A program made the position numbers and the translations under genes. A stretch of DNA of 63,827 bases from Erythrobacter sanguineus (lineage in GTDB: Bacteria > Pseudomonadota > Alphaproteobacteria > Sphingomonadales > Sphingomonadaceae), in contig CAMCUB010000018.1 of assembly GCA_945878845.1 (NCBI GenBank), positions 1 to 63,827 on the forward strand. Reading direction: 5' to 3'. Below, in pieces: positions 8,156 to 18,172 of the stretch (the first letter of the stretch is position 1; each line of letters opens with the position of its first letter). Under the pieces are notes generated by a model. It was not told where the DNA came from. It did not search any database and worked only from the letters and a program-made list of their open reading frames with translations.

Positions 8156-9978
8156 GTGAGCACTGCTTTCATAAGGCCGCGTAACGCGTTGCCGATGAGG
8201 AAACCCTTGGCGAGGTCATCCAGGGTAAGTTCGCCTTCGCGCGCGCGGCCCTGTTCAATCAGGCTTGCGCGTAGCACGCCCGGCAGCAGGCCGAGCGCGG
8301 TCGGCGGGGTCACGAGCACGCCGTCCGCGCCTTCGACGAAGACGCTGGTCCAGCTGCCTTCGGTCACGAGGCCCCCACCCACTTCGGCGCCGCGCACCAG
8401 CAGCGCTTCCTCGGCGCCGAGGTCGCCGGCTGCCGCCAGTGCGTCCTCGTAGAAGCCCCGGTCCGAGGTCTTGTGCGCCAGCCGCCAGTCGCTCGGATCG
8501 AGAGGGTGCGGCAGGGCGGCGACCTTTACCGGTTCCGCCAGCGGCGCGGGGAGCGGCGCAGTCTCGAGCGCGCTTGCGCCCGAGCGGCTGACCAGCAGGC
8601 GCACCTTGGCAGGCGCATCCAGCTCGAAGCACAGCGCCTGAATCTGGTTGCGCAAGGCATGGCGGTCGAAGGTGAAGCCGAGCATCGCCGCGCTCGCCTT
8701 CATCCGCGCAAGGTGGTCTTCGAGCAGCGCGATCCCGGTGTCGGGTTCGAAGCGCATCGTCTCGATCAGATCGCATTGCGGGGCTGCAAGCCCCGGCGCC
8801 AAGCGGCGCAGGAAGCCCGCTTTGACCTCGCACTCGCGGCGTTCCGACATTGGATCGCTGTCGGCCACGATCGCCGAGCCGATCCCGAGCACCGCAGAGC
8901 CCTGCCCGTTCTCGATGGGGGTGAGCCGAAGCGTGCGGATCGCGACGTTGAAGGCGGCGTTGCCGTCAGCATCGATCCGCCCGATCGCCCCGCAATAGGC
9001 CCCGCGCGCATCGCGCTCCACTTGCGCGAGCAGCTCCATCGCCCTGATCTTGGGCGCGCCGGTGATCGAGCCGCAGGGGAACAGCGCGCGCACCAGGTCC
9101 ATCGCGCCCTTGCCCGGGCTAAGCCGCGCGCGCACGGTCGAGACCATCTGGTGCACGGTCGGATAGGTCTCGACCGCGAAGGGCGCATCGACATGGACAG
9201 AGCCGGCCTCGGCCACGCGCGACAGGTCGTTCCGCATCAGGTCGACGATCATCAGGTTCTCGGCGCGGTCCTTCACGGACGAGGCCAGCTCCTCCACCGC
9301 CGCGCGGTCCGCTTCAGGGTCGGCCGCGCGGGGGCGGGTGCCCTTCATCGGCTTGACCTTGGCCTCGCTGCCCGAGAGCGCCACGAACAGCTCGGGCGAG
9401 AAGCTCAGCAGCCAGTGCGAACCATCGAAGATCAGCCCGCCATAGTCCGCCGCCGCCGCGCTGCGCAGGGCGGCATAGAGCCCCACCGGATCGCCCCGGT
9501 AGGAGCCTGCGAGCGGGTAGGTGAGGTTTGCCTGATAGATGTCGCCCGCGCGGATCGCCTCGATCAGCGTCGCGAACGCCGCGCCGTAGCCGCCGGGCGA
9601 GAGCTGCGGCTCCATCGGGCCGAGCGTGCCGGAGCCATCGGCGCGCGCTTCCAGCCAGGCGAGCACACCGGCTGCGGCGATCCGGGTGGGGGCGTCGAAC
9701 AGCCCGAGCCACACCAGCGGGCCTGCCGCCCCGCTGCGCGCGGCCGCGTTGGCTATCAGCTTGGGTTCGAGCGCGAGCCCCGCCTCATAGGCGATGGTGC
9801 CTGCAAGCGCGCCGCCTTGCTCGACCCGCGCCGCCTCGGCCGCGGCCAGTACCGCTTCGACCTCGTCCGCCCGGTGCGCCACGAACAGCGCGCGCGGGCT
9901 CTCGTAGAGCAGCGCGTCGGCAGCGCCTTCCCCGGCGCGGGCGTCATCGAGCAGGACGAATGGCGTTGGCGATCCCAT
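8152..9978 (-). CDS. pabBC: aminodeoxychorismate synthase I / 4-amino-4-deoxychorismate lyase fusion
   Basis: A 608-residue fusion covering two steps of p-aminobenzoate synthesis for folate. Residues 1 to ~350 are the chorismate-binding PabB part: MKGTRPRA, DRAENLMIVDLMRNDLSRVAE, TYPTVHQMVSTVRA, and PCGSITGAPKIRAMELL. After a short linker the rest is a class IV PLP aminotransferase-fold lyase (PabC), with HKTSDRGFYEDALA carrying the likely PLP Lys and TEGSWTSVFVE near the end. The glutaminase PabA is not in the window. I start at the ATG at 9978 (MGSPTPFVLLDD); residues further upstream run into a dispersed repeat and are unlikely to be coding. Confidence 0.92.
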   Translation of the reverse strand: MGSPTPFVLLDDARAGEGAADALLYESPRALFVAHRADEVEAVLAAAEAARVEQGGALAGTIAYEAGLALEPKLIANAAARSGAAGPLVWLGLFDAPTRIAAAGVLAWLEARADGSGTLGPMEPQLSPGGYGAAFATLIEAIRAGDIYQANLTYPLAGSYRGDPVGLYAALRSAAAADYGGLIFDGSHWLLSFSPELFVALSGSEAKVKPMKGTRPRAADPEADRAAVEELASSVKDRAENLMIVDLMRNDLSRVAEAGSVHVDAPFAVETYPTVHQMVSTVRARLSPGKGAMDLVRALFPCGSITGAPKIRAMELLAQVERDARGAYCGAIGRIDADGNAAFNVAIRTLRLTPIENGQGSAVLGIGSAIVADSDPMSERRECEVKAGFLRRLAPGLAAPQCDLIETMRFEPDTGIALLEDHLARMKASAAMLGFTFDRHALRNQIQALCFELDAPAKVRLLVSRSGASALETAPLPAPLAEPVKVAALPHPLDPSDWRLAHKTSDRGFYEDALAAAGDLGAEEALLVRGAEVGGGLVTEGSWTSVFVEGADGVLVTPPTALGLLPGVLRASLIEQGRAREGELTLDDLAKGFLIGNALRGLMKAVLT

Positions 9979-10040
9979 CACGCCGCCCGCCTTGGCCCAA
10001 CCGCGCGGCGCTGTCGAGCGCTGCCCGCCCCGCGGCGCCG

Positions 10041-10089
10041 TGTTGGAGACACATGAGACACTGTCCAAGGCCGAAAAACCTCTCCCCGC
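10041..10089 (+). repeat. dispersed GGAGACACATGAGACAC repeat, copy 1
   Basis: TGTTGGAGACACATGAGACA (10041-10060, then C) followed by GT, AAGGCCGAAAAACC and TCTCCCCGC. The same order of blocks occurs, inverted, at 55486-55534: a 21-base identical core, then AAGGCGAAAA and TCTCCCGCC. It lies in the 279-base gap between the divergent pabBC and HerA-like genes, oriented away from pabBC. No open reading frame using it looks real. Confidence 0.8.
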
Positions 10090-10257
10090 TCTTGCCGATC
10101 CCGAAGGGGGCGCGGCAGGGCAATGGAGGGCAGATCGCACGGCATCCCAGCCTCCCTATCAGACCGCCGCCGTGTAGGAAACGCCTCCCCGCCCGCTCGA
10201 CAGGCGATGCAATTTCGATATGGGAGAGCAACAAGACACGTGCGACGGGGACGCAGA

Positions 10258-11796
10258 ATGAGCGAACAGACCAGTGACATCTTTCTCGGCCTCGGCGCGG
10301 ACGGATCGCGTCAGGCGCTGCTGCTCGGGCGCGCGAACCGCCACGGGCTGATCGCGGGCGCGACCGGCACCGGCAAGACCGTGACCCTGCAAGGCATCGC
10401 CGAAAGCTTCTCGGCCGCCGGCGTGCCCGTCTTCCTCGCCGACGTGAAGGGCGATCTGTCGGGGATCGCGATGCCCGGCTCGTCGACCTTCAAGCACGCC
10501 GACAAGCTGGAGGCGCGCGCCAAGGAGCTCGGCATCACCGACTATTCCTATGCCGATAATCCGGTGATCTTCTGGGACCTGTATGGCGAACAGGGCCACC
10601 CGATCCGCACCACCGTGTCCGAGATGGGCCCGCTGCTGCTCTCCCGCCTGCTCGACTTGAACGAGACGCAGGAAGGCGTGCTCCAGATCATCTTCCGCTA
10701 TGCCGACGAGAACGGGTTGCTGCTGCTCGATTTCGAGGATCTGTCCGCGCTGCTAGCCTGGGCGAACGAGAATGCCGCCGACCTTTCGGGCAAATATGGC
10801 AATGTCACCAAGCCCTCGGTCGGCTCGATCCAGCGGCAATTGCTGTCGTTCGAGGCGCAGGGTGCGAACCATTTCTTCGGCGAGCCTGCGCTCGAGATCA
10901 ACGACTTCCTCAAGGTCGACGATCAGGGGCGCGGCTATGTCAACGTGCTCGCCGCCGACAAGCTGATGCGTAGCCCCAAGCTCTACGCCACCTTCCTCTT
11001 GTGGCTGCTGGCCGAACTGTTCGAATCGCTGCCCGAAGTGGGCGATCCCGAAAAGCCCAAGCTGGTGTTCTTCTTCGACGAGGCGCACCTCTTGTTCGAC
11101 GATGCCCCCAAGGCGCTGCAGGACACCATCGAACAGGTGGTGCGCCTGATCCGTTCGAAGGGCGTGGGCGTGTTCTTCGTCACCCAGAACCCGATCGACA
11201 TCCCCGAGGAGGTCGCAGGCCAGCTCGGCAACCGCGTCCAGCACGCCCTGCGCGCCTTCACCCCGCGCGACCAGCGCGCGATCAAGGCAGCGGCCGAGAC
11301 CTTCCGGGTCAACCCCAAGCTCGATGTCGAGAGCGCGATCACCGAGCTGAAGGTCGGCGAGGCGCTGGTCTCGACCCTCGATGAAGATGGCGCCCCCACG
11401 GTGGTCGAGCGCGCGCTGATCAAGCCGCCGCGCTCGCGGCTGGGGCCGGTGAGCGAGAAGGAGCGCGCGATCATCCAGTCGATCAGCCCGCTTGAGGGCA
11501 AGTACGACAAGGCCGTGGACCGCGAAAGCGCCGCAGAAGTGCTCGCCGCCAAGGCCGCAGATGCGGCTGCGACCGCGGAGGAGGTGGCCGAAAAGGGCGT
11601 CGAGGAAGTCGCCAAGCGCGAACGCAAGACGCCCTCGGTGTGGGAGAAGGCCGGCAAGAGCGCGATGACCGCAGCCAGCGGATCGCTCGCCTCGATGGCG
11701 GTGGCGATGGTGCTCGGCAAGAAATCGGCCGCCAATCCCTTGCAGACCGGGGCGACGGCGTTTGTGCGCAACCTGCTCGGCGGGCTGATGCGCTAG
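10258..11796 (+). CDS. HerA-like (DUF853) P-loop ATPase
   Basis: A 512-residue protein of the helicase HerA-like / DUF853 family in the FtsK-HerA branch of P-loop ATPases. The Walker A is GATGTGKT near residue 40, following [11 protein letters not shown]; the Walker B is [18 protein letters not shown]; a sensor-type [34 protein letters not shown] block follows. The C-terminal ~100 residues are helical and charged, then carry a Gly/Ala-rich stretch that may touch the membrane. Unlike true HerA it has no adjacent NurA nuclease. The ATG at 10258 is chosen; the frame upstream overlaps the repeat. The physiological role of DUF853 proteins is not settled. Confidence 0.88.
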   Translation: MSEQTSDIFLGLGADGSRQALLLGRANRHGLIAGATGTGKTVTLQGIAESFSAAGVPVFLADVKGDLSGIAMPGSSTFKHADKLEARAKELGITDYSYADNPVIFWDLYGEQGHPIRTTVSEMGPLLLSRLLDLNETQEGVLQIIFRYADENGLLLLDFEDLSALLAWANENAADLSGKYGNVTKPSVGSIQRQLLSFEAQGANHFFGEPALEINDFLKVDDQGRGYVNVLAADKLMRSPKLYATFLLWLLAELFESLPEVGDPEKPKLVFFFDEAHLLFDDAPKALQDTIEQVVRLIRSKGVGVFFVTQNPIDIPEEVAGQLGNRVQHALRAFTPRDQRAIKAAAETFRVNPKLDVESAITELKVGEALVSTLDEDGAPTVVERALIKPPRSRLGPVSEKERAIIQSISPLEGKYDKAVDRESAAEVLAAKAADAAATAEEVAEKGVEEVAKRERKTPSVWEKAGKSAMTAASGSLASMAVAMVLGKKSAANPLQTGATAFVRNLLGGLMR

Positions 11797-11799
11797 CGC

Positions 11800-12195
11800 C
11801 TAGCGCTCCCGGTGCTGCGTGCCCTCGCCCGCGGTGATGAAGATTGCGGTTGCGCTCTCGGCCACGTTGGCGGTGTGCCAGACGCCTGCCGGGTTGATCG
11901 CATATTCTCCGGCGGCGAGCGGGGTTTGCGTCACCCGGCCATCCTCGAATTCCTGCACCAGCACCATGGCGCCGTGGGTGCAGATCACCACCTCGTCGCC
12001 TGCGGGGTGCATTTCCCACGCGGTCCAATCTTCGGTGAAGGTGTATTGCGAGACGAGGCGGCCTTCCGCCCCGTCGCTCGCATGGCGCGCGCCGTAGCCT
12101 TCGTACCACTCCATCCCGGCGAAGGGCGGCTCTTCGACCGCCCTTGCACCGAGACCGAGATGGATGAAGCGCTCTTTGAGCCGAGGCGCGGTCAC
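11800..12195 (-). CDS. cupin-domain protein
   Basis: A 131-residue single-domain beta-barrel. The first cupin motif is HPAGDEVVICTHGAMVLVQEFEDG and the second GEYAINPAGVWHTANV, giving a plausible metal site, though HPAGDE replaces the usual double His. The GTG at 12195 overlaps the stop of the VOC gene as GTGA, so the pair is translationally coupled. No substrate can be named; the HerA-like gene is convergent, ending 3 bases away. Confidence 0.8.
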   Translation of the reverse strand: MTAPRLKERFIHLGLGARAVEEPPFAGMEWYEGYGARHASDGAEGRLVSQYTFTEDWTAWEMHPAGDEVVICTHGAMVLVQEFEDGRVTQTPLAAGEYAINPAGVWHTANVAESATAIFITAGEGTQHRER

Positions 12196-12596
12196 GATCC
12201 GTCGCCGACCGGTGCCGCTTCGGGGGCGACCATGCAGTAGGCGTTCAATTTGTTGCCGTCGGGATCGCGGAAATAGGCGGCGTAAAAGCCTTCATTGCCG
12301 CGCGGCCCGGGCGCGCCTTCGCAGGTGCCGCCATGGGCGAGCGCGGTGTTGTGGACCGCGTCGACCTGATCGGTACTCTTCACCTCGAGCGCGACCATCA
12401 CGCCGTTGCCCACGCTCGCGGGCTGCCCGTCGAACGGCAGGGTCGCCGCGATTCCCGGCGCGCCGCCCCATTCGCCCCAGGCGATGAAGGCCTCGGTGTC
12501 CATCATCCGCCCTACGCCGAACTGCGCGGCGAGCGCGTCATAGAAGGCTGCCGCGCGGGGCAGGTCGTTGGTGCCGAGGGTGACATAGCCGATCAT
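12192..12596 (-). CDS. VOC-family (glyoxalase/bleomycin-resistance-like) protein
   Basis: A 134-residue VOC fold with the two beta-alpha-beta-beta-beta halves: MIGYVTLGTNDLPRAAAFYDAL at the start, and YFRDPDGNKLNAYCM at the end with the typical DPDGN turn. One of the usual metal ligands (His near residue 5) is replaced, so metal-dependent catalysis is not assured. It is the first gene of a pair with the cupin protein. Function beyond fold is unknown. Confidence 0.85.
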   Translation of the reverse strand: MIGYVTLGTNDLPRAAAFYDALAAQFGVGRMMDTEAFIAWGEWGGAPGIAATLPFDGQPASVGNGVMVALEVKSTDQVDAVHNTALAHGGTCEGAPGPRGNEGFYAAYFRDPDGNKLNAYCMVAPEAAPVGDGS

Positions 12597-12675
12597 TGAA
12601 GTTCCTCCCTTGCGATGCGAATCGATGATGGAACATTATAGGAACATTGACGGGGTCACAAGCAACCTTCTCCCC

Positions 12676-12759
12676 GTCCCGGGCATGACCCGGGACCCCG
12701 CTTTTCTTTCAGCGGCTTGCGATGGGAAAGGCAGCTGGGCCCCGGGTCGAGCCCGGGGC
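12676..12759. repeat. two palindromic CCCGGG hairpins
   Basis: GTCCCGGG-CATGA-CCCGGGAC (12676-12696) and GCCCCGGG-TCGAG-CCCGGGGC (12739-12759) lie 42 bases apart in the gap between aminopeptidase P and the VOC gene. Both have 8-bp perfect stems with 5-base loops and related sequence in opposite orientation. They resemble REP-type intergenic palindromes and may end transcription of aminopeptidase P. Confidence 0.7.
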
Positions 12760-12766
12760 GGGGGAG

Positions 12767-14575
12767 CTAGAGCGGCGCGGTCTCACGCTCCACCCACGCC
12801 AGATCCTCGCCCTCCAGTCGTGGTGAGAGCAGCGCGCGGACCTGCGCATGGTAGCCATCGACCCACGCGATTTCCTCCGCCGTCAGCAGGGCCTTGTCGA
12901 TTAGCTTGCGGTCCAGCGGCACGTAGGTCAGCGTCTCGAAGCCGAGATACTTGCCTTCCTGCCCTTCGATCTGCCGCTCCTCGACCAGCACCAGGTTCTC
13001 GATCCGGATCCCGAATGCGCCCTGCTTGTAATAGCCGGGCTCGTTCGAGAGGATCATGCCGGCGTGGAGTTCGGTGCCCGTCCCGGCCTGCCCGCCCGAA
13101 GGCTTGGCGATGCGCTGCGGGCCCTCGTGGACGGCAAGGAAGCTGCCGACGCCGTGGCCGGTGCCGTGAGCGTAATCGACGCCCGCCTCCCACAAGTATT
13201 GCCGCGCCAGCACGTCGAGCTGCCCGCCCGCGGTGCCTTGCGGGAACACCGCGCGGGCGAGCTGGATGTGGCCCTTGAGCACGCGCGTGTTGCGGTCGCG
13301 CATTTCTTGGCTGGGCTCTCCGGGGCCGACCCACACGGTGCGGGTGATGTCGGTCGTGCCGCCCGGATATTGCCCCCCGGAATCAACGAGGTAGATCGAG
13401 GAGGGCGGGATCGGGATATTGCTGTCCTCGTCCACCTTGTAGTGCGGCAGCGCGGCGTGGCCGGCAGCGGCGGAAATCGTGTCGAAGGAGAGGTCGCGCA
13501 GCCCTTCGTCTTCCTCGCGGAAGGCTTGCAGGCGCGCGGCGGCGCTGAGTTCGTCCACCCCGCCCCCCGGCGCCTCGATCTCGAGCCAGCGCAGGAATTT
13601 GGACACCGCCGCGCCGTCGCGCGCCTGCGCGTCGCGGTGGCCCTGCTGTTCGACCGGGTTCTTGACCGCTTTCGCAAGGATCGTGGGGTCCTGCTTGAAG
13701 GCGAAGCTCGCCCCGCCCGCGCGCAGGGCTTGCGCGATGCCGACCACCGCGAAATCGGGATCGAGCGCGACGCTCTTGCCCGCAAAGGCGGAAGCCAGCG
13801 CGCCCTCGAAGGCGGCCCGCTCGCGGATCGTCACCGCGTTGCCCAAGTGGCGGGTGAGCTCGGGCGTGACCTTTTCGGGCGCGATGAACAGCTCGGCGCT
13901 GCCGTCCTTGTGGGCGACCACATAGGACAGCGCGACGGGGGTGTGCGCCACGTCTGCCCCGCGGATGTTGAGCAGCCATGCGACCGAATCGAGCGCGGGA
14001 ATGACCACCGCGTCGTGGCCTTCCTTGACCAGCCAGTCGGCGACGGCGGCGCGCTTGTCGGCCGAGGAACGGCCTGCGAGCGCGTCGTCATGCGGGATGG
14101 CGATCGCGGGCGAGGGGGCGGGGCGGTCGGCCCACACGGCGTCCACCGGATTGCTTGTCGCAGGGACCATGGTGATGCCCTTGTCCGCGACGCGCTTTTC
14201 CAGCGCCTCGACCCAGCCCCAGGTGTGGAGCCAGGGGTCATAGGCGATTCTAGCGCCGCTCTCCGCCACGTCCGACAGCCAGCCGCCGAGCGTGTCCTTG
14301 GGGACGGAGCGATATTCGAACAGGTTGCCGTCGACCTGCTCGCGCACCTGCACGGTGTAGCGCCCGTCGACGAAGATCGCGGCGTGGGTCAGCGTCACCG
14401 CGGCAAACCCCGCCGAGCCGCCGAAGCCCGTCAGCCACGCGAGGCGCTGGGCGTAGTCGCCGACATATTCGCTCATGTGTTCGTCGGAGATCGGGACGAT
14501 GAAGCCGTCGAGGCCCCGGCGCTTCAGCTCCTCGCGCAGGGCGGCAAGGCGGGCTTCATGGGTTTGCATCAGCAT
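12767..14575 (-). CDS. pepP: Xaa-Pro aminopeptidase (M24B)
   Basis: A ~602-residue cytosolic enzyme that removes an N-terminal residue preceding proline. Two creatinase-like N-terminal domains (FIVPISDEHMSEYVGDYAQRLAWLTGFGGSAG typical of the eukaryotic-like long form) precede the pita-bread catalytic domain. The dinuclear metal ligands are visible: the Asp pair in YLVDSGGQYPGGTTDITRT, His in GTGHGVGSFLAVHEGP, Glu in ILSNEPGYYKQGAFGIRIEN, and the last Glu in LGFETLTYVPLD. The start is one of two close ATG codons (14575 or 14569). It is monocistronic. Confidence 0.93.
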   Translation of the reverse strand: MLMQTHEARLAALREELKRRGLDGFIVPISDEHMSEYVGDYAQRLAWLTGFGGSAGFAAVTLTHAAIFVDGRYTVQVREQVDGNLFEYRSVPKDTLGGWLSDVAESGARIAYDPWLHTWGWVEALEKRVADKGITMVPATSNPVDAVWADRPAPSPAIAIPHDDALAGRSSADKRAAVADWLVKEGHDAVVIPALDSVAWLLNIRGADVAHTPVALSYVVAHKDGSAELFIAPEKVTPELTRHLGNAVTIRERAAFEGALASAFAGKSVALDPDFAVVGIAQALRAGGASFAFKQDPTILAKAVKNPVEQQGHRDAQARDGAAVSKFLRWLEIEAPGGGVDELSAAARLQAFREEDEGLRDLSFDTISAAAGHAALPHYKVDEDSNIPIPPSSIYLVDSGGQYPGGTTDITRTVWVGPGEPSQEMRDRNTRVLKGHIQLARAVFPQGTAGGQLDVLARQYLWEAGVDYAHGTGHGVGSFLAVHEGPQRIAKPSGGQAGTGTELHAGMILSNEPGYYKQGAFGIRIENLVLVEERQIEGQEGKYLGFETLTYVPLDRKLIDKALLTAEEIAWVDGYHAQVRALLSPRLEGEDLAWVERETAPL

Positions 14576-14652
14576 GGCGCGGGTCTTTCGAGTTCTGACG
14601 TGGTGTTCGCCCAAGTATAGGCGCTTTGGCGCGATCCTGCCACCGGTAGGGG

Positions 14653-15849
14653 CTACCTTGCAGCTGAGCTCGCGCCCCAGAACAGGCTGGCAAGCGGGTT
14701 AGGCGTGCCAAACACGTCCTCGAAAGGCATCAGCCGCACGGTTTCGCGGGCTATTCTGCAGGCAGCGATGTCGGCGGCGTCACCGCCGGTGGTGCGCACC
14801 ACGCGGCAGTGGCGGACGCTGCCATCGGGGTTGGCGGCGAGGTCTAGCACCAGCGGGCTTTTCGCGCGGTCCTTGCCGAGCACGCCGACCCGGGTGAGCG
14901 CGGCGACCAGCGCGTCCTCTGCACCGTCGGCCATGCGCGTTTCCAGGACACGGTCAGGATCGGGGCCGATGGCGAGCGGGCCTTCGGGGCGGTGGAGGAT
15001 GGCGAGCGGCACCATCCAGTCGCGGTCCCCCTCCACGCCGTTCCAGTCGGGGGCGAGGGTTGCCTTGGCATAAGCGCAAGCGGCGGTGTCGGCTTGCGCA
15101 TCGCGACTGGTCGTGAGCACTCGGCACTTGAGCCCGTTCGGGCTGCGATGGAGGATAAGCCCAGTCGTCGGCCCTTCGCGCGCGGTGTCGCCCCAGCCGG
15201 ACTGCGGCGCGGTCTTCCACTGGGGGGTGCGGTAGAGGTCGGCGATCTCGAAATCGGAAGGCGGGAAGCGTACGAGATTATCTACCCGCGACATCGGGCG
15301 GGGGAGCGAGACCGGGCGTCTATCGCGCTCGCTGATGAACAGTGGCCGCGGCGGGGTGTCGGGCTGGACGGTGAAGCTGCGATTGGAGAAGCTGAGCGTG
15401 AAGGTCCCGGCCACCCGCGTCCCGTCATCGACGAGCTTGGGCAGAAAGCGCTGGCCCGCAATCTCGGCGCACAGCAGCGCCTCGTCCACGATCACGCGGC
15501 TCTTGGGCGAATAGCGGCATCCGGCAATCGCGCCCTCGGGCGTGATGTCGAGCTCGAAGGTCGCATAGCGATCGGCGGCAGGATCAGCGAGGTGCGCCTT
15601 GGCCAGCACCGATTCCGCGCCGAACCATGTGACCGGTTCGGCCAGCGGCTGGGCGGTGCGCAGCGGGGTCGCTTCCTCGCGCGGCCAAAAGCCATAGCCC
15701 TCGACCAGGATCGCGCGGTCTTCCAGCGCGCCGCCGGGCCGGGTGATGCGCGGGGCGAGCGGTTCCTCTGCCCCCGCCGCAGCGGGCAGGGCGGCCAGCG
15801 CCGTCAGCAACGCCAGCGCGCCGCGCATCCTAATGCCATTCCCGATCAT
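14653..15849 (-). CDS. exported protein with three TonB-C-like repeats
   Basis: About 398 residues from the ATG at 15849 with a signal peptide (ALALLTALAALPAAAGAEE). After the leader, three segments share the layout of TonB C-terminal domains: a strand, an x-G-x-C element, 14-15 residues, a second Cys, then a Phe/Pro strand. They are GAIAGCRYSP...LLCAEI, NGLKCRVLTT...ACAYAK and DGSVRHCRVV...AACRIA. The conserved Cys pairs probably form disulfides in the periplasm. There is no membrane anchor beyond the leader, so it is not a standard TonB; sphingomonad homologues are usually hypothetical. It is divergent from the oligopeptidase gene. Confidence 0.6.
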   Translation of the reverse strand: MIGNGIRMRGALALLTALAALPAAAGAEEPLAPRITRPGGALEDRAILVEGYGFWPREEATPLRTAQPLAEPVTWFGAESVLAKAHLADPAADRYATFELDITPEGAIAGCRYSPKSRVIVDEALLCAEIAGQRFLPKLVDDGTRVAGTFTLSFSNRSFTVQPDTPPRPLFISERDRRPVSLPRPMSRVDNLVRFPPSDFEIADLYRTPQWKTAPQSGWGDTAREGPTTGLILHRSPNGLKCRVLTTSRDAQADTAACAYAKATLAPDWNGVEGDRDWMVPLAILHRPEGPLAIGPDPDRVLETRMADGAEDALVAALTRVGVLGKDRAKSPLVLDLAANPDGSVRHCRVVRTTGGDAADIAACRIARETVRLMPFEDVFGTPNPLASLFWGASSAAR

Positions 15850-15952
15850 TCGACCCTCTCCCGGACGACCGCGCCGCGCGCCGCAGGGCTTGCCAGCCCG
15901 ATGCCTGCGACCTAGCACCATGCCCCAAGCCCCCCAAGCGAGTTTCACCGCC

Positions 15953-18172
15953 ATGCCCCCCGTGCGCCCGATCAGCCTGCTGGCTCTTGCCTGCGCTCTT
16001 GCCGCCACCACCTTTGCATCGGCCGCGATGGCCGAGACCCGAGAGGATTCCGCTCCTGTGACCACGCCTGCCTCGACCGACGCCATCAAGCCCCCCGTCG
16101 CGGAAAAGCGCCCGCACACCTACACCGTCCACGGCATCACAGTCGAAGACCCCTATGACTGGCTCTACGACAAGTCCTATCCGACGGTCGACGACACCGA
16201 CGTGCTCGATCACCTCAAGGCCGAGAACGCCTATTTCGAGGCGCAGATGGAGGGCCAGAAGGCGCTCACCGAGGCGCTGTTCGCCGAGATGCGCGCGCGC
16301 ATCAAGGAGGACGATTCGACCGTGCCCCAGAAGGACGGCGATTACCTCTACTGGTCCGAATTCGAGGAAGGCGCGCAGTATCGCAAGCATTACCGCAAGC
16401 CCGTTGCGGGCGGTGAGGCCGAGCTGCTGATCGACGAGAACGCGCTTGCTGAGGGCCAGGAATATTTCCGCCTCGGCGCGGCCTCGATCAGCATGAACGG
16501 GCGGTTCCTCGCTTATTCGACCGACACCACCGGGGGCGAGCGCTACACCGCGCGGATCAAGGACCTCACCACCGGCGAGCACCTGCCCGATGTGCTGGAA
16601 AACCTCCGCGGCGATCTGGTGTGGGTGAAGGGTGACACCGCGCTGGTCTACGGCCCCTCGACCGAGGAATGGCGCACGCTGGAAGCCAAGCTCCACGTGA
16701 TCGGCACCCCGGTGGAAAGCGACGTCACGCTCTACAAGGAGGAAGACCAGAGCTTCGGCGTCGGCACCGGCCTCAGCGCACAGGAAGACTGGCTGATCAT
16801 CGCCACCGGCGACAACGAGACGAGCGAAGTGCGCCTCGTCCCCGCCAATGATCCGACCGCTACCCCGATCCTCGTGAAGGCCCGCAAGAAGGGCGTCGAA
16901 TACGGCGTCGACGTGCGCGATGGCGAGCTGTGGGTGTGGACCAATGACGACCACATCAACTTCCGCTTGGCCAAGGCGAAGCTGGCAACGCCGGGTGATT
17001 GGCAGACGGTGATCCCCGGTTCGGACGAATTCTATCTCACCGGCTTCGACCTGTTCAAAGACTTCCTCGTCACCGAAGGCCGCCTCAACGGCCTCGACCA
17101 GATCCAGCTGCGGCAATATGCCGATCCGGCCAAGGTGACGCCGATCACCTTCCCCGAGCCCAGCTACACCGCAGGCCTCTCCAACAACCCCGAATATGAC
17201 ATGAGCGTGCTGCGATTGTCCTATCAGTCGATGGTGACGCCGGGGACGGTCTATGACTACGACGTCGGCACAGCCAAGCTCACCACGCTCAAGACGCAGG
17301 AAATTCCGAGCGGCTATGACCCCTCGCTCTATGTCTCGGAGCGCCTGACGATCACTGCGCGCGATGGCACGCAGGTGCCGGTGAGCGTGCTGATGCGCAA
17401 GGACCGCGCCGAGATCCTGAAGAACGCCGGGATCGAAGGGCCGGGGCCGCTGCACCTCTATGCTTACGGCGCCTATGGCTATGCCATCCCGCCGGGCTTC
17501 TCGACCTCGCGCCTGAGCCTTGTGGACCGCGGTTTCGCCTATGCCATCGCCCATATTCGCGGCGGGGACGATCTCGGGCGGCGCTGGTATCTGCAAGGCA
17601 AGCTGTTCGAGCGCACCAACACCTTCAACGACTTTGTCGATGCGGGCCGCGGGCTGATCGCCAAGGGCTACACCGCCGAAGGCAAGGTCACCGCGAGCGG
17701 CGGCTCGGCGGGCGGCGAGCTGATGGGGGCGGTGATCAACCAGGACCCCGCGCAATATGGCGCGGTGGTGGCGCATGTGCCCTTTGTCGACGTGGTCGGC
17801 ACCATGCTCAACGAGAAGCTGCCGCTCACCCCGGGCGAGTGGCAGGAGTGGGGCAACCCGATCACCGACAAGGCGGCGTTTGCCTATATGCTGTCCTATT
17901 CGCCCTATGATCAGGTGGTGGCCAAGGCCTATCCGCCGCTGGTGGTGACCGCCGGGCTGAACGATCCGCGCGTGACCTATTGGGAGCCCGCCAAGTGGGT
18001 CGCCAAGCTGCGCGAGGTGAAGACCGACGACAACCTGCTGCTCTTGAAGACCAACATGGGCGCAGGCCACGGCGGGCAATCCGGGCGGTGGAACAGCCTC
18101 AAGGAGACGGCGGAGGAATTCGCCTTCATCCTGTGGCAGATGGGGATGGCGCCGAAGAGCGAGGGCGAGTGA
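15953..18172 (+). CDS. exported prolyl oligopeptidase-family peptidase (oligopeptidase B-like, S9A)
   Basis: About 739 residues from the ATG at 15953, which directly precedes a signal peptide (ISLLALACALAATTFASAAMA); an ATG at 15920 adds 11 residues. The N-terminal beta-propeller begins TVEDPYDWLYD and contains the oligopeptidase-B signature KEDDSTVPQKDGDYLYW. The alpha/beta hydrolase half has the nucleophile in SGGSAGGELMGA (Ser about residue 585), Asp in VTAGLNDPRVTYWEPAKW and His in MGAGHGGQSGR. It likely trims oligopeptides in the periplasm. It is followed without gap by a small membrane protein whose GTG overlaps its TGA. Confidence 0.92.
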   Translation: MPPVRPISLLALACALAATTFASAAMAETREDSAPVTTPASTDAIKPPVAEKRPHTYTVHGITVEDPYDWLYDKSYPTVDDTDVLDHLKAENAYFEAQMEGQKALTEALFAEMRARIKEDDSTVPQKDGDYLYWSEFEEGAQYRKHYRKPVAGGEAELLIDENALAEGQEYFRLGAASISMNGRFLAYSTDTTGGERYTARIKDLTTGEHLPDVLENLRGDLVWVKGDTALVYGPSTEEWRTLEAKLHVIGTPVESDVTLYKEEDQSFGVGTGLSAQEDWLIIATGDNETSEVRLVPANDPTATPILVKARKKGVEYGVDVRDGELWVWTNDDHINFRLAKAKLATPGDWQTVIPGSDEFYLTGFDLFKDFLVTEGRLNGLDQIQLRQYADPAKVTPITFPEPSYTAGLSNNPEYDMSVLRLSYQSMVTPGTVYDYDVGTAKLTTLKTQEIPSGYDPSLYVSERLTITARDGTQVPVSVLMRKDRAEILKNAGIEGPGPLHLYAYGAYGYAIPPGFSTSRLSLVDRGFAYAIAHIRGGDDLGRRWYLQGKLFERTNTFNDFVDAGRGLIAKGYTAEGKVTASGGSAGGELMGAVINQDPAQYGAVVAHVPFVDVVGTMLNEKLPLTPGEWQEWGNPITDKAAFAYMLSYSPYDQVVAKAYPPLVVTAGLNDPRVTYWEPAKWVAKLREVKTDDNLLLLKTNMGAGHGGQSGRWNSLKETAEEFAFILWQMGMAPKSEGE

